The position numbers and the translations under genes were made by a program. Below, one piece after another: positions 1 through 10,333 of a stretch of 64,000 bases of DNA. The stretch's first letter is position 1. The number at the start of each line of letters is the position of its first letter. The DNA is from Diaphorobacter aerolatus. GTDB lineage: Bacteria > Pseudomonadota > Gammaproteobacteria > Burkholderiales > Burkholderiaceae_C. The notes under the pieces were generated by a model. It made no database searches, had not been told where the DNA came from, and saw nothing but the letters and a program-made list of their open reading frames with translations. The stretch spans positions 930,001 through 994,000 of the forward strand of contig NZ_CP060783.1 of the NCBI RefSeq assembly GCF_014489535.1, in the 5' to 3' direction.

Positions 1-2
1 CC

Positions 3-758
3 TCGCATGCGCTGGTCTGCGCGGCGCTGTGCCACATTCTTTCGCGGGAGTTCGCCCTTCCCCGCAACGAACGCGACAGCCTGGTGCGCGCCGCCTTCAC
101 CATGAACATCGCCATGACCCAGCTCCAGGACGAGCTGGCCGAGCGCTCCGAACCCATCACCGCCCAGCATCAGGAAGCGATCAATCGCCACGCCGAGCGC
201 GGCATGGAGCTGCTCGAACATGCGGGTGTGGAAGACGGTCTCTGGCTGGGCTCGGTGGCCCAGCACCACACGCCCAGGCGTGATCGCGCGAAGGAGCCGC
301 TCAAGAACCTCACTCCCGAGGAGCGCCTGACCCATCTGCTGGCATCGGTGGATCGTTTCACGGCCTTCATCAGCCCGCGCAAGTCGCGCGCTGGGAGAAC
401 GCCGACCGAGTCGATGCGCGCGCTGCTCGGCAAGAACGTGTCGCGAAGCGATGAGGCGGGATTTGTCCTCGTGCGCACCATCGGCCTGTGCCCGCCCGGA
501 ACCTACGTGAAGCTCGACAACGGCGATACCGCCATCGTGCTGCGGCGTGGCGAATCCACGAGCTTCCCGGTCGTCGCAAGCCTGCTCGATCCGGCGGGCG
601 AATCGTATCCGGAGCCCGAACTGCACTACACGATTCACGGCAAGCGCCGCGTGATCACCGCCCTGCCCTTCAGCGCCGTCAACATGGGGACCAACCACTA
701 CACCATGGTACGAATGGGCCTGATGGCAGCGGGAAAGCACCTGCGTCCCTCGCGCTGA
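3..758 (+). CDS. HD-GYP-like metal-dependent phosphohydrolase, 3' part
   Basis: The reading frame is open at the left edge, so the N-terminus lies outside the window; about 250 residues are visible. The visible part resembles the second half of a degenerate HD or HD-GYP output domain. It shows a helix with RHAERGMELL, then VAQHHTP where active HD-GYP proteins have HHE, then RLTHLLASVDRFTAFISPR followed by a conserved Arg/Thr segment. A beta-rich tail follows (GTYVKLDNGDTAIVLRRGES), as seen in c-di-GMP phosphodiesterase-like proteins. The GYP-type motif is not intact, so enzyme activity is doubtful. The gene converges on plsY with a gap of about 23 bp. Assignment to the superfamily is fairly sure; the exact role is not. 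Confidence 0.6.
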   Translation, partial: SHALVCAALCHILSREFALPRNERDSLVRAAFTMNIAMTQLQDELAERSEPITAQHQEAINRHAERGMELLEHAGVEDGLWLGSVAQHHTPRRDRAKEPLKNLTPEERLTHLLASVDRFTAFISPRKSRAGRTPTESMRALLGKNVSRSDEAGFVLVRTIGLCPPGTYVKLDNGDTAIVLRRGESTSFPVVASLLDPAGESYPEPELHYTIHGKRRVITALPFSAVNMGTNHYTMVRMGLMAAGKHLRPSR

Positions 759-781
759 GGCCATGCGCAGCGAAGAAACGC

Positions 782-1420
782 TCAGGAGCCCTTTTTGCTT
801 GCGCCGATCTTCGACTCCTTGCCCGCCAGCAGGCGGCCAATGTTTTCGCGGTGGCGGTAGATGAGCAGGCCCGACATGATCGCGATGGCCACACCGATGC
901 GCGCATCCATCACCCACGCCTGACCGCCGCCCAGCACGTAGAAGAACGGCGCGAACACCGCCGCCACCAGGGATGCCAGCGAAGAGTAGCGAAAGAACAC
1001 CGCGATGATCAGCCAGGTGGCGAGCGTTGCAAGCCCAAGCCAGCCGCTGATGCCAAGCAGCACGCCAGCGGCCGTTGCCACGCCCTTGCCGCCCTTGAAC
1101 TTGAAGAACACCGGCCAGAGATGCCCGAGAAAAGCCGCCAGCGCAACGGCCGCAACCGTGCCCTCTTCGAGTCCGTATTGCGGGCCGAACCAGCGCACCA
1201 GCACCACCGGCAACCAGCCCTTGACGGCATCGAGCAGCAGCGTCAGCACCGCCGCAGGCTTGCTGCCCGAGCGCAGCACGTTGGTCGCGCCGGGGTTCTT
1301 GCTGCCATAGGTGCGAGGATCGTTGAGCCCCATCACGCGGCTGACGATGACCGCAAACGACAGCGAGCCGACGAGATAGGCCGCGATGGTGACGATGATG
1401 GAAAGTACGGTGGCGCTCAC
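782..1420 (-). CDS. plsY: Glycerol-3-phosphate acyltransferase PlsY
   Basis: This 212-residue integral membrane protein transfers an acyl group from acyl-phosphate to glycerol-3-phosphate, the first acylation step of phospholipid synthesis. The PlsY motifs are visible in order: an N-terminal transmembrane helix with [14 protein letters not shown], the glycerol-phosphate loop [12 protein letters not shown], then [11 protein letters not shown], and [16 protein letters not shown] in the second half. Length matches the family (about 200). It reads away from ybaK's upstream neighbour and towards the HD-like gene. The start at 1420 gives a normal N-terminus directly before the first membrane helix. 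Confidence 0.95.
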   Translation of the reverse strand: MSATVLSIIVTIAAYLVGSLSFAVIVSRVMGLNDPRTYGSKNPGATNVLRSGSKPAAVLTLLLDAVKGWLPVVLVRWFGPQYGLEEGTVAAVALAAFLGHLWPVFFKFKGGKGVATAAGVLLGISGWLGLATLATWLIIAVFFRYSSLASLVAAVFAPFFYVLGGGQAWVMDARIGVAIAIMSGLLIYRHRENIGRLLAGKESKIGASKKGS

Positions 1421-1468
1421 GGGGTCCTGTCGGCTGAAGTTGGAATGAGTTCTGAATTGACCAGACCG

Positions 1469-1968
1469 CTATTCTGCCAGCGCGCACCGCACCGTCCGCG
1501 CATTCAGCAGCTCGACGCAGACCCCGGGATCGAGTTGCACGAGAAAACCGCGCCGTCCCCGTTGATGGCGATGCGTGGCAGGGCCAGAATGCTTTCCTCG
1601 ATGTACACCGGCATGGTTTTCTTCGTGCCGAACGGCGAGGTGCCGCCCACGAGATAGCCACTGTGCCGGTTGGCCACCTCGGGTTTGCAGGGCTCGATGC
1701 TCTTGGCCCCAATCTGTCTGGCCAGATTCTTGGTGGACACCTTGCGGTCGCCGTGCATCAGCACGATCAGCGGCCTGGCGTCCTGGTCCTGCATCACCAG
1801 CGTCTTGACGACGTGATGTTCGTCGATGCCAAGGCACCTGGCACTCTGCTCGGTGCCGCCATGCTCGACGTACTCGTAGGGATGCTCGGTGAATTCCACG
1901 CGGTGGGCGCGCAGCAATTGCGTGGCCGGAGTCTCGCTGACGTGTGCAGTCTTGTCTTTCTTGCTCAT
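1469..1968 (-). CDS. ybaK: YbaK-type Cys-tRNA(Pro) deacylase, apparent frameshift
   Basis: YbaK/EbsC proteins hydrolyse Cys-tRNA(Pro) formed by mistake. The N-terminal 135 residues match the family: SETPATQLLRAHRVEFTEHPYEYVEHGG, then HVVKTLVMQD, then KKTMPVYIEESILALPRIAING. At that point the frame breaks. The expected ending GRRGFLVQLDPGVCVELL and onward to CALAE is present in the next frame and stops at 1469. A single G missing from the run at 1557-1560 (four where five are needed) explains this and restores a 166-residue protein of usual length. I treat it as a sequencing error, not a pseudogene. Confidence 0.88.
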
Positions 1969-2166
1969 GGCTGTTTCTATTTCAGGCCTTCACGAATCCA
2001 CGGCCTTGCGCATGGTGGATCTACGCCCTTGCTTGCCATGGGCGTGACCTTCAAAGCGCTTTGCGCGACGGGAATCAGATGCATGGGTTGCACTGTTTTT
2101 TTTGCGGCTGTCTTTGCGCGGAAATCATAGACGACGAAATCTCGGCGAGACCCGTGCCTGCTCATA

Positions 2167-3101
2167 ATGCGCAGCATGTACACCGAACAACGCCCTGCCC
2201 GCCAGCTCTCGATGTCCGTGCGCAACATGCGCTACCAGCTCCGCGTCTGGGGCGACCCGCAAGCGCGCGAGCCCGCTCTGCCGCCGCTTTTCCTCGTGCA
2301 TGGCTGGATGGACGTGGGAGCGTCCTACCAATTCGTGGTCGATGCGTTCAGCAGCGCCTTTGCCGAAGGGCGTTTGATCATCGCTCCCGACTGGCGCGGT
2401 TTCGGGCATTCGATGCCCGCGTTCGCGCAGGATCACTACGTGTTCGCCGACTATCTGGCCGACCTCGATCACCTCATCGACGATTTCTCGCCGAACGCGC
2501 CGGTCGATCTCGTCGGTCACAGCATGGGCGGCAACGTGAGCATGATGTACGCGGGCGCAAGGCCTGAACGCATTCGCCGACTCGTCAATCTGGAAGGCTT
2601 TGGCCTTGCCCGAGTCGCCCCGAACAGGCACCCGCACGCTACGCCAAATGGATGGACGAACTGCGCGAATACGAGCGCGGCGCCATGGACCTCAAGTCCT
2701 ACGAAAGCCGGGATGCCGTGGCGCAGCGCCTCATGAAGACCAACCCGCGCATCAGCGCCGACAAGGCACGGTGGCTTGCGCAGCACTGGGCCGCGCCGGA
2801 TGCCGATGGCCGTTGGCACGTTCTTGGCGCGGCGGCGCACAAGATCGTCACCCCAATGCTGTTCAGGGCCGACGAAATGCTGGCGCTGTATGAGGCCATC
2901 ACCGCGCCGGTGCTATCGATCGAGGCCGAGGAAAATCACATCGAAAAATGGTCGGGCGGCAAATACTCGCTTGCCCAATTCCACGAGCGTCTTGGCCATG
3001 TGCGCAACGCCCGATCCGCGCAGGTGATAAATGCCGGACACATGCTGCACCATGATCAGCCCGAAGCCGTCGCGCAGTTGATCGAGGAATTTCTTCGCTG
3101 A
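2167..3101 (+). CDS. Alpha/beta hydrolase, apparent frameshift
   Basis: This is an alpha/beta-hydrolase-fold protein of about 311 residues after correction. It shows the oxyanion region FLVHGWMDVGASYQF, a DWRGFGHS segment, and the nucleophile elbow GHSMGGN. The C-terminal half (MDELREYERGAMDLKSYES to the catalytic-His region INAGHMLHHDQPEAVAQLIEEF) lies in a different frame. One C missing from the run at 2618-2621 joins the halves cleanly, reading ARVAPEQAPARYAKWMDEL. The start could be 2167 or the next ATG at 2176. Substrate cannot be predicted. It lies between ybaK and prfB, with about 135 bp before prfB. Confidence 0.85.
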
Positions 3102-3237
3102 AGAGCGCAGCTCCATTCCGCCCCGGCCTGCATTGCCGGTCGCGCCGCAGGTCCTAAACCTGCGCGGCGAAGCACGGTTTCCATCCATGAGAAAATGCCG
3201 GGTTGACCACAAAGTACAGAACACAAGGAATACGAAA

Positions 3238-4341
3238 ATGGACGCAGAACGCATCAACCTGATTGGCACCACCCTCGAAGACCTGTCCGTGCGGACGCAA
3301 GAGCTTCGGAGGTATCTTTGACTACGATGCAAAATTTGAACGCCTGCGCACGGTAAACGCATCGCTCGAAGACCCCAACGTCTGGAACGATCCCAAGAAG
3401 GCTCAGGAACTCGGCAAGGAAAAGAAGTCGCTCGACTCCGTCGTGCTGACGCTGGAAAAGCTCACCGGCGAACTGGCCGACAACACCGAGCTGTACGAGA
3501 TGAGCAAGGACGAAGGCGACGAGGCCGGCCTTGAGACCATCGAGGGCGAGGCCGCCAAGCTCCAGCCGCTTATCGAGGAACTCGAATTCCGCCGCATGTT
3601 CAGCCAGGAAGCCGATCCGCTGAACTGCTTTGTCGACATCCAGGCGGGCGCAGGCGGCACCGAGGCCTGCGACTGGGCGAGCATGCTGTTGCGCCAATAC
3701 CTCAAATATGCGGAACGCAAGGGTTTCAAGGCGAGCATCGAAGAAGAAACACCGGGCGACGTCGCGGGCATCAAGAGCGCCACGATCAAGATCGAGGGCG
3801 AATACGCCTATGGCCTGCTGCGCACCGAAACCGGCGTGCACCGCCTCGTGCGCAAGTCGCCGTTCGATTCCTCGGGGGCCGCCATACCTCGTTCGCGTCG
3901 CTGTTCGTCTACCCCGAAATTGACGACTCCATCGAGATCAACATCAATCCGGCCGACGTGCGCACGGACACTTACCGCGCGTCCGGCGCGGGTGGTCAGC
4001 ACATCAACAAGACCGACTCGGCGGTTCGCCTGACGCACATCCCGACGGGCATCGTCGTGCAATGTCAGGACGGCCGCAGCCAGCACAGCAACCGCGACGT
4101 GGCCTGGCAACGTCTGCGCTCGCGACTGTACGACTACGAAATGCGCAAGCGCATGGAAGAGCAGCAAAAGCTCGAAGACACCAAGACCGACGTCGGTTGG
4201 GGTCATCAGATTCGCTCCTACGTGCTCGACAACAGCCGCATCAAGGACCTGCGCACCAACGTCGAAGTCTCGGCCACGCAAAAGGTGCTCGATGGCGATC
4301 TCGACGTGTTCATCGAGGCCTCGCTCAAGCAAGGCGTCTGA
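3238..4341 (+). CDS. prfB: Peptide chain release factor 2 (programmed +1 frameshift, plus one apparent error)
   Basis: RF2 recognises UGA and UAA stop codons and triggers peptide release. The first frame encodes [16 protein letters not shown] and ends ELRRYL at an in-frame TGA (3319-3321). Translation must slip +1 there, the classic RF2 autoregulatory site. The main frame carries the SPF codon-recognition tripeptide (RKSPFDSSG) and the catalytic GGQ ([20 protein letters not shown]). A second break between these is not programmed. The G run at 3874-3878 has five Gs where six are needed to read [16 protein letters not shown], so one base is probably missing from the data. The corrected protein is 367 residues, normal for RF2. 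Confidence 0.96.
3307..3322 (+). promoter_or_regulatory. RF2 programmed +1 frameshift site
   Basis: The sequence cggaggtatctttgac contains a Shine-Dalgarno-like GGAGG just upstream of the slippery CTT, followed by the in-frame stop TGA and a C. This is the known arrangement by which low RF2 activity favours a +1 shift at CTT-TGA-C and so restores RF2 synthesis. Confidence 0.95.
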
Positions 4342-4394
4342 TCCGCGCAGGATCTCTGTCGCCCGGGCCGCTAGCTCTCGCTGCCTGGAAATGA

Positions 4395-4429
4395 AGCCAG
4401 TCCCACCCGCGTGGACTGGCTTTCTTTTT
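4395..4429 (+). terminator. Rho-independent terminator after prfB
   Basis: A 9-bp perfect stem (agccagtcc / ggactggct) with a 9-nt loop is followed by tttcttttt. It lies about 55 bp after the prfB stop and before the next gene on the same strand. Confidence 0.9.
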
Positions 4430-4506
4430 GCCGGACCTTCGGCGTGAAACCGGGACACGGCAAATAGGTATGATCCTCTTTTCCAAATGGGAGTGAGGAT
4501 TCACCA

Positions 4507-5540
4507 ATGCGATTCGACAGTATTTTTTCCGCACGCATCATCGGCCTGTGCAGCGCGGCCACCATGGCTCTGGCGCTGGCCGCCTGTGGTGACAAGGAGC
4601 CGACGGCTCCTGCCCCTGCCCCCGCGCCCGCCCCGGCAGCGCCTGCGCCGAGCGCCCAGACCGCTGCGCCCGCATCCGCGCCAGCCACAGCGCCAGTGCC
4701 CACTCCGGACGATTCAGCCGCCAAGGCCTCGGCCAAGCTCAACGCCTACATCAATTGCTACAACGGCAGCTACGCGCGCGCCCATCAGGCCATGAACCGC
4801 TACCAACAGTGGGTCAAGGACATGAACACCGGCCCACCGGCAAGGAACGCATCATCTACGGCACCTACACGGTGAGCAACAAGGCGATCGAGGATTGCCG
4901 CGAACCCGTGCTCAGCGCCGCTGATGCGCAGCCCGCCATGCCCGAACTCGATCAGGCGGCGAAGAATTACTCCGCCGCGCTCGACGCATGGGGCAAGACG
5001 CTGGTGGAGGCCAACACCTACTACGAACGCGAGAACTTCAAGGACGACGCCATGGCCAAGGGAAAGGCCATGCACGGCGACATCGTGAAGCACTATGCGG
5101 CCTTCGACAGCGCCAATCAGCAGTTCAGCAACGCGCTTGAGACCGAGAACGACAAGCGTCAGCTCAAGCAACTCGCCGAGATCGAGAAGACCGAGGGTCG
5201 CAAATACACCTACTGGCAGGGCATGACGATGTTCACCGCCAAGAAGGCCGTGAACTCGCTCAGCGAGGACAAGGTGGATCTGGCCAAGGCCGAAGCCGAC
5301 GTCAAGGCGTTCGAAGAGACGGCCGATGCGCTCAACGCCTATGCCAAGACGCCCGACGCCAAGATGCCGATGATGTACAGCATGATGGAGAGCGACATTG
5401 AGCGCTACCGCGTGGCGGCCAAGAAGCGCCTGCGCGCCGCGCGCGACAATTCGCAAGGCGATTCGCCACAGGGCGAAGGTTCGCGTCCGTATCTGGTCGA
5501 GCGCTACAACGCGCTGGTACAGACCAGCAATCGCCAGTGA
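4507..5540 (+). CDS. DUF3829-like lipoprotein, apparent frameshift
   Basis: The N-terminus is a lipoprotein signal with lipobox LAAC (ALALAACGDKEP). An alanine-proline-rich linker of about 45 residues follows (repeated AP units). The rest is an alpha-helical domain with YINCYNGSYARAHQAMNRYQQWVKDM and later DALNAYAKTPDAKMP and IERYRVAAKKRLRAAR, resembling DUF3829 family proteins (YiiG-like). The frame breaks at MNTGP. A C missing from the run at 4833-4835 restores MNTGPTGKERIIYGTYTVSN and a 344-residue protein. It is probably anchored in the outer membrane facing the periplasm. Function unknown. Confidence 0.8.
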
Positions 5541-5921
5541 AGCCTTGAGCTGGTCCCCTGAGAGCCCATCACCCGGCTCTCAGGGCTGGCCGATACCGTT
5601 CAAGCATCTGCGGACAGCGGTTGAAAGACACTGGCTCCATCCGCGCGGGCCGACGATTCGCGTCGGCTCACCCCCTCCCAAACACCCTGCTTGCCGTTGC
5701 GTGCCCTTCAAAGAGGCACAATGCAGGTTTGTGCCTGTGAAACCTGCTGCTCCTGAACCCCGCTTTTTGCCGCTGGTTCGATTGCCGAAGGGCAGCAAGT
5801 CCTGTGCACTTGGATCGGTCAGTCAGTCAATCAATCACGAATTTGGCATGCATTGCGTAGCTGCGTCGAACGAGCAGACGCCGTGCGCGAGGCGTGCCCC
5901 AATCAATACGGAGTAACTCCA
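5541..5921. other. Intergenic stretch with a stem-loop
   Basis: No convincing gene lies in these 381 bp. An 11-bp perfect inverted repeat (ccctgagagcc at 5556-5566 and ggctctcaggg at 5575-5585) sits just after the lipoprotein gene. It could end transcription but has no T tract. A GGAGTAACTCC segment ahead of the pepN ATG supplies its ribosome binding site. Confidence 0.6.
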
Positions 5922-8647
5922 ATGATGTCAGACATCAGCGATGCCCGCCCAACGGCCGCAGCAATCCGCCGAGAGGACTACGCCGCCCGGCGTTCTGGAT
6001 CGACACCGTGGATCTCAGCTTCGATCTCGACCCGGCCAAGACGCGCGTGCTCAACAAGATGCGCATTCGCCGCAACATGGACGTGCCAGCCGGGCCGCTG
6101 CGTCTTGACGGCGCAGACCTGAACCTCGCCCGCGTGATGGTCAACGGCGGCGGCACCTCGTTCAAGATGGAAGGCTCGCAACTCGTGCTGGAGAACCTGC
6201 CCGAAGGCGACGCGCCCATCGATCTGGAAATCTTCACCACCTGCTGCCCCGCCAAGAACACGCAGCTCTCGGGCCTGTACGTGAGTAACGACACGTTCTT
6301 CACGCAGTGCGAGGCCGAGGGCTTTCGCCGCATCACCTATTTCCTCGACCGTCCCGACGTGATGGCGATGTACACCGTCACGCTGCGCGCAAGCAAGTCG
6401 CAGTATCCGGTGCTGCTGTCCAACGGCAACCTGGTCGACAGCGGTGACCTCGAAGATGGCCGCCACTTTGCGAAGTGGGTCGATCCGCACAGGAAGCCCA
6501 GCTACCTGTTCGCACTCGTCGCGGGCAAGCTCGTCGCGCGCGAGCAGCAGATCAGGAGCCGCGCGGGCAACAACCACCTGCTTCAGGTCTACGTGCGTCC
6601 CGGCGACCTCGAAAAGACCGAACATGCGATGAACTCGCTGATGGCGTCCATCGCCTGGGACGAGGCCCGCTTCGGTCTCTCGCTCGATCTCGACCGCTTC
6701 ATGATCGTCGCCACCAGCGACTTCAACATGGGTGCGATGGAGAACAAGGGCCTGAACATCTTCAACACCAAATACGTGCTGGCGAGCCAGGCCACGGCCA
6801 CCGACGTGGACTACGCGAACATCGAATCGGTGGTCGGCCACGAGTATTTCCACAACTGGACCGGCGACCGCGTCACCTGCCGCGACTGGTTCCAGCTCTC
6901 GCTCAAGGAAGGTCTGACCGTCTTCCGCGACCAGGAATTCAGCATGGACATGGCGGGCGCTGCATCGGCGCGGGCCGTCAAGCGCATCGAAGACGTGCGC
7001 GTGCTGCGCACCGTGCAGTTCCCCGAAGATGCAGGCCCGATGGCCCACCCGGTGCGGCCCGACAGCTATGTGGAAATCAACAATTTCTACACCGTCACCA
7101 TCTACGAAAAAGGCTCGGAGGTCGTGCGCATGCAGCACAACCTGGTGGGCCGCGACGGTTTCGCCGAAGGCATGAAGCTGTACTTCGAGCGCCACGACGG
7201 CCACGCCGTGACCTGCGACGATTTCGTGCAGGCAATTGCCGATGCGAATCCGCAAAGCCCGCTCGCGCAGAATCTCGATCAGTTCAAGCGCTGGTACAGC
7301 CAGGCCGGCACACCGCGCGTGCACGCATCGGGCGTCTATGACGCCGACGCGCGCACCTACACGCTGACGCTCTCGCAGAGCTGCCCCGCCACGCCGGGCC
7401 AGCCGGTCAAGCAAGCTTTCGTCATCCCCGTGACGCTCGGTCTGCTCGGTGCCGATGGAAGCGCCCTCGCGCTGCAACAGCAAGGCGACGCCGAAGCCAG
7501 CGGCAACGAAGGCACCGTCGTGCTCACCGAGCCGAGCATGACGATCACCTTCGTGAACGTGCCATCGCAGCCCGTGCCGTCGCTGCTGCGCGGCTTCAGC
7601 GCCCCGGTGATTCTCGAATGCGAGTTCAGCGATGCCGATCTGCTGAACCTGCTGGCACACGACACCGACGCATTCAATCGCTGGGAGGCCGGTCAACGCC
7701 TTGGCATGCGCATTGCGCTCGCGGCCATCGCCAATCCTTCGCTCACCACCAACGCAGACGGCGAGATCGAGCAAGCCATCCTGCCCGAAAACTTCGTGCA
7801 GGCCATGCGCGAGGTGCTGCGCAATCCATCGCTCGATGCGGCCTTCAAGGACCTGGTGCTCACGCTGCCGTCCGAGAGCTACATCGCCGAACACCTCGAC
7901 GACGTCGATCCGCAGCGCATCCACGCCGTGCGCGAGGCCATGCGCGCTGAGCTCGCGAGCAGCCTGCACGCCGACTGGATCTGGGCCTATGAGGAGCACC
8001 AGACACCCGGCGCCTACAGCCCCGACGCCCTGTCCGCAGGCCGCCGTTCGCTGGCCGGTCACGCGCTCAACATGCTCTGCCTTGCCGCGCGCAAATCCGC
8101 AGACACGCTCTGGCCCGGCAAGACCTATCAGCGTTTCAAGGATGCGGGCAACATGACCGACCGCTTCAACGCCCTCGCGGCCCTGGTCAACAGCGGCCAC
8201 GAACTCGCCAAGCCCGCGCTCGAGAGGTTCCACGCACTCTTCAAGGACGAGGACCTGGTCGTAGACAAGTGGTTTGCCCTGCAGGCCGGCACCAGCGACC
8301 GCAACGGCGACATCCTGCCCGCAGTGCATGCACTGATGAAGCAGCCCGATTTCCAGATCAAGAACCCCAACCGCGCGCGCAGCGTCATCTTCAGCTACTG
8401 CAATGCCAACCCGGGCGCGTTCCATCGTGCCGACGGCGCGGGCTACGCCTACTGGGCCGACCGCGTGCTTGAACTCGACGCATTCAACGCCCAGGTCGCC
8501 TCGCGCCTGGCGCGTGCCATGGACCGCTGGCGCAAGCTCGCCGAACCCTACCGCTCGCAGGCACGGGCAGCCATCGAACGCGTGGCCGCCAAGCCGGACC
8601 TGAGCAGCGACGTGCGCGAAGTCATCACGCGCGCATTGGCCGATTGA
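5922..8647 (+). CDS. pepN: Aminopeptidase N (M1 family), apparent frameshift near the start
   Basis: PepN is a cytosolic zinc metallopeptidase that removes N-terminal residues from peptides. The substrate-binding GAMEN motif ([14 protein letters not shown]) and the zinc site HEYFHNW with the third ligand E in [13 protein letters not shown] are intact. The length of about 908 residues fits gamma/beta-proteobacterial PepN. The native N-terminus [23 protein letters not shown] begins at 5922 (or 5925). It is separated from the main frame by one C missing from the run at 5986-5988, after which the protein reads [16 protein letters not shown]. fbp follows after 58 bp, so the two are probably co-transcribed. 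Confidence 0.95.
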
Positions 8648-8705
8648 GCACACGGCAGCACGCACGTCGGTCGCCCACGATTTTGTATTCAGGAGAATTC
8701 AGCAC

Positions 8706-9712
8706 ATGACACAACGCACCAGCCTCACGCGCTATCTGGTCGAACAGCAGCGCGTTGACGGCCTCATTCCGCCACAACTGCGCCTGCTGCTCGAAGTGGT
8801 CGCCCGCGCTTGCAAACGCATCAGCTTCGCCGTCAACAAGGGCGAACTCGGCGACGTGATGGGCACCGCAGGCACGGAAAACGTGCAGGGCGAGGTCCAG
8901 AAGAAACTCGACATCATCGCCAACGAAACCCTCATCGAAGCCAACGAATGGGCGGCCACCTCGCGGCCATGGCGTCGGAAGAAATGGAAGGCATCTACGT
9001 GGTGCCCAACCGCTATCCCCAGGGCGAATACCTGCTGCTGTTCGACCCGCTCGACGGCTCTTCCAACATCGACGTGAACGTCAGCATCGGCACCATCTTC
9101 AGCGTCCTGAAAAAGCCCGATGGCCACCCCGGCGTGCACGACAACGATTTTCTGCAACCCGGCACGCAACAGGTCGCAGCCGGCTACTGCATCTACGGCC
9201 CACAGACCACGCTGGTGCTGACTGTGGGCGACGGCGTCGCCATGTTCACGCTCGACCGCGAACAAGGCTCCTTCGTACTGGTGCGCGACAACATCCGCAT
9301 CCCCGACGACACCAGGGAATTCGCGATCAACATGAGCAACATGCGCCACTGGGACACCCCGGTCAAGCGCTACATCGACGAATGCCTGGCCGGCAAGGAC
9401 GGCCCGCGCGGCAAGGATTTCAACATGCGCTGGATCGCCAGCATGGTCGCCGACGTGCACCGCATCCTCATGCGCGGCGGCATCTTCATGTACCCCTGGG
9501 ACAAGCGCGAACCCCACAAACCCGGCAAGCTGCGCCTGATGTACGAAGCCAACCCCATGGGCTGGCTCGTCGAACAGGCAGGCGGCCTCGCCACCAACGG
9601 CAAGGAACGCATTCTGGACATCCAGCCCACACAACTGCACGAACGCGTCAGCGTGATCCTCGGCTCCAGAAACGAGGTCGAACGCGTGACCAGCTACCAC
9701 ACGGAAAAATAA
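8706..9712 (+). CDS. fbp: Fructose-1,6-bisphosphatase class I, apparent frameshift
   Basis: This gluconeogenic enzyme hydrolyses fructose-1,6-bisphosphate to fructose-6-phosphate. The N-terminal [11 protein letters not shown], metal-binding region [16 protein letters not shown], and the C-terminal [21 protein letters not shown] are typical of class I FBPase. The break after LIEANEW is repaired by one G in the run 8950-8952 (three where four are needed), giving [16 protein letters not shown] and a 335-residue protein. A good ribosome site, aggaga, lies 10 bases ahead of the ATG. The 3' end overlaps the promoter of the tRNA-Thr gene. Confidence 0.96.
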
Positions 9713-9730
9713 GCACCCAGGTTTCCGGTA

Positions 9731-9736
9731 TATAAT
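9731..9736 (+). promoter_or_regulatory. Probable -10 box of the tRNA-Thr promoter
   Basis: A perfect TATAAT lies 10 bases upstream of the tRNA 5' end, immediately after the fbp stop. The -35 box would fall in the last codons of fbp and is poorly conserved. Confidence 0.6.
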
Positions 9737-9746
9737 CTTGGTCTTC

Positions 9747-9822
9747 GCCGGTGTAGCTCAGTCGGTAGAGCAGCTCATTCGTAATGAGAAGGTCGCGTGT
9801 TCGATTCATGTCTCCGGCACCA
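9747..9822 (+). tRNA. tRNA-Thr (anticodon CGT)
   Basis: The 76-nt cloverleaf includes an encoded CCA end. The D arm reads TAGCTCAGTCGGTAGAGC, the anticodon loop is TTCGTAA with CGT at 9780-9782, and the T loop is TTCGATT. The acceptor stem pairs GCCGGTG with CTCCGGC with one T-T mismatch. The overall sequence is close to the usual betaproteobacterial tRNA-Thr(CGT), which reads ACG codons. Confidence 0.95.
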
Positions 9823-9859
9823 AATTAGCCTGTATTCATGCGGGTCTCAGAGAAAAGTG

Positions 9860-9895
9860 GGGAGAAATTGCTGGGGCAATTTCTCCCTTTTTCAT
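9860..9895 (+). terminator. Rho-independent terminator after tRNA-Thr
   Basis: An 11-bp perfect stem, ggagaaattgc / gcaatttctcc, with loop tggg is followed by a T-rich tail (ctttttcattttt). It sits 40 bp after the tRNA. Confidence 0.93.
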
Positions 9896-10109
9896 TTTTC
9901 AGTTCGCGCTTCGAATATCTCAACCGTCGCGAGTTTGAGCAACGCCGACGCCTCGTTGATCGTACTCGCAGCCACTGATCGACGTCTTCCAGCTCGATTG
10001 GAAGGAGCCAACCAGATTGGCAATCCTGAAGCAGTTAGGACCTAGATGGGAGAGCAGGCCCGAATGGATCTAGCTTGAATTCCTGATGCTTCACGACCAG
10101 CAAGATGAT
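9896..10109. other. Non-coding stretch, possible decayed gene upstream of hicB
   Basis: No intact gene is visible here. A short in-frame piece near 10020-10040 (ILKQLG) recalls the end of HicA toxins, which normally precede hicB. The match is too short to call. Confidence 0.3.
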
Positions 10110-10275
10110 ATGAAGTACCCAGCACACTTTGAGGCCGCGCCCGAAGGTGGCTACACCGTGACGGTCCGTCCGGGATATTCCTGAAACCATTGCACCAAGC
10201 GACACCATCGAGGAGGCGTGCCAGATGGCGGCGGATGGCGCTGGCCGGAAAAAACGGCCCATCTATCGACTGTAG
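10110..10275 (+). pseudogene. HicB-type antitoxin remnant, frameshifted
   Basis: The first frame reads MKYPAHFEAAPEGGYTVTV, the standard N-terminus of a HicB antitoxin. It then runs into a stop. The expected continuation RDIPETIAPSDTIEEACQMA is present in another frame. The two join perfectly if one copy of a tandem duplicated GTCC (10164-10167 and 10168-10171) is removed. Unlike the one-base breaks elsewhere in this window, this is a four-base duplication and looks like real inactivation. The C-terminal DNA-binding part is also missing, since the frame ends shortly after MAADGAGRKKRPIYRL. No intact HicA toxin is next to it. Confidence 0.75.
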
Positions 10276-10333
10276 TCCGTTGGCGTCGGTCATGATTGGG
10301 CGCCAGGATTGCCTTTTATGCACATGAACTTCC

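Noticed and set aside
488..1657. Long plus-strand open frame over plsY and ybaK
   Set aside because: The translation is Arg/His-rich without domain structure; both minus-strand genes are firmly identified.
4580..4700. Alanine-proline repeat in the DUF3829-like lipoprotein as a possible phase-variable tract
   Set aside because: It is an ordinary flexible linker; the repeats are irregular codons, not uniform slippery units.
5978..8665. A very long antisense open frame opposite pepN
   Set aside because: It mirrors the codon bias of a GC-rich gene, has no recognisable domain, and pepN on the other strand is certain.
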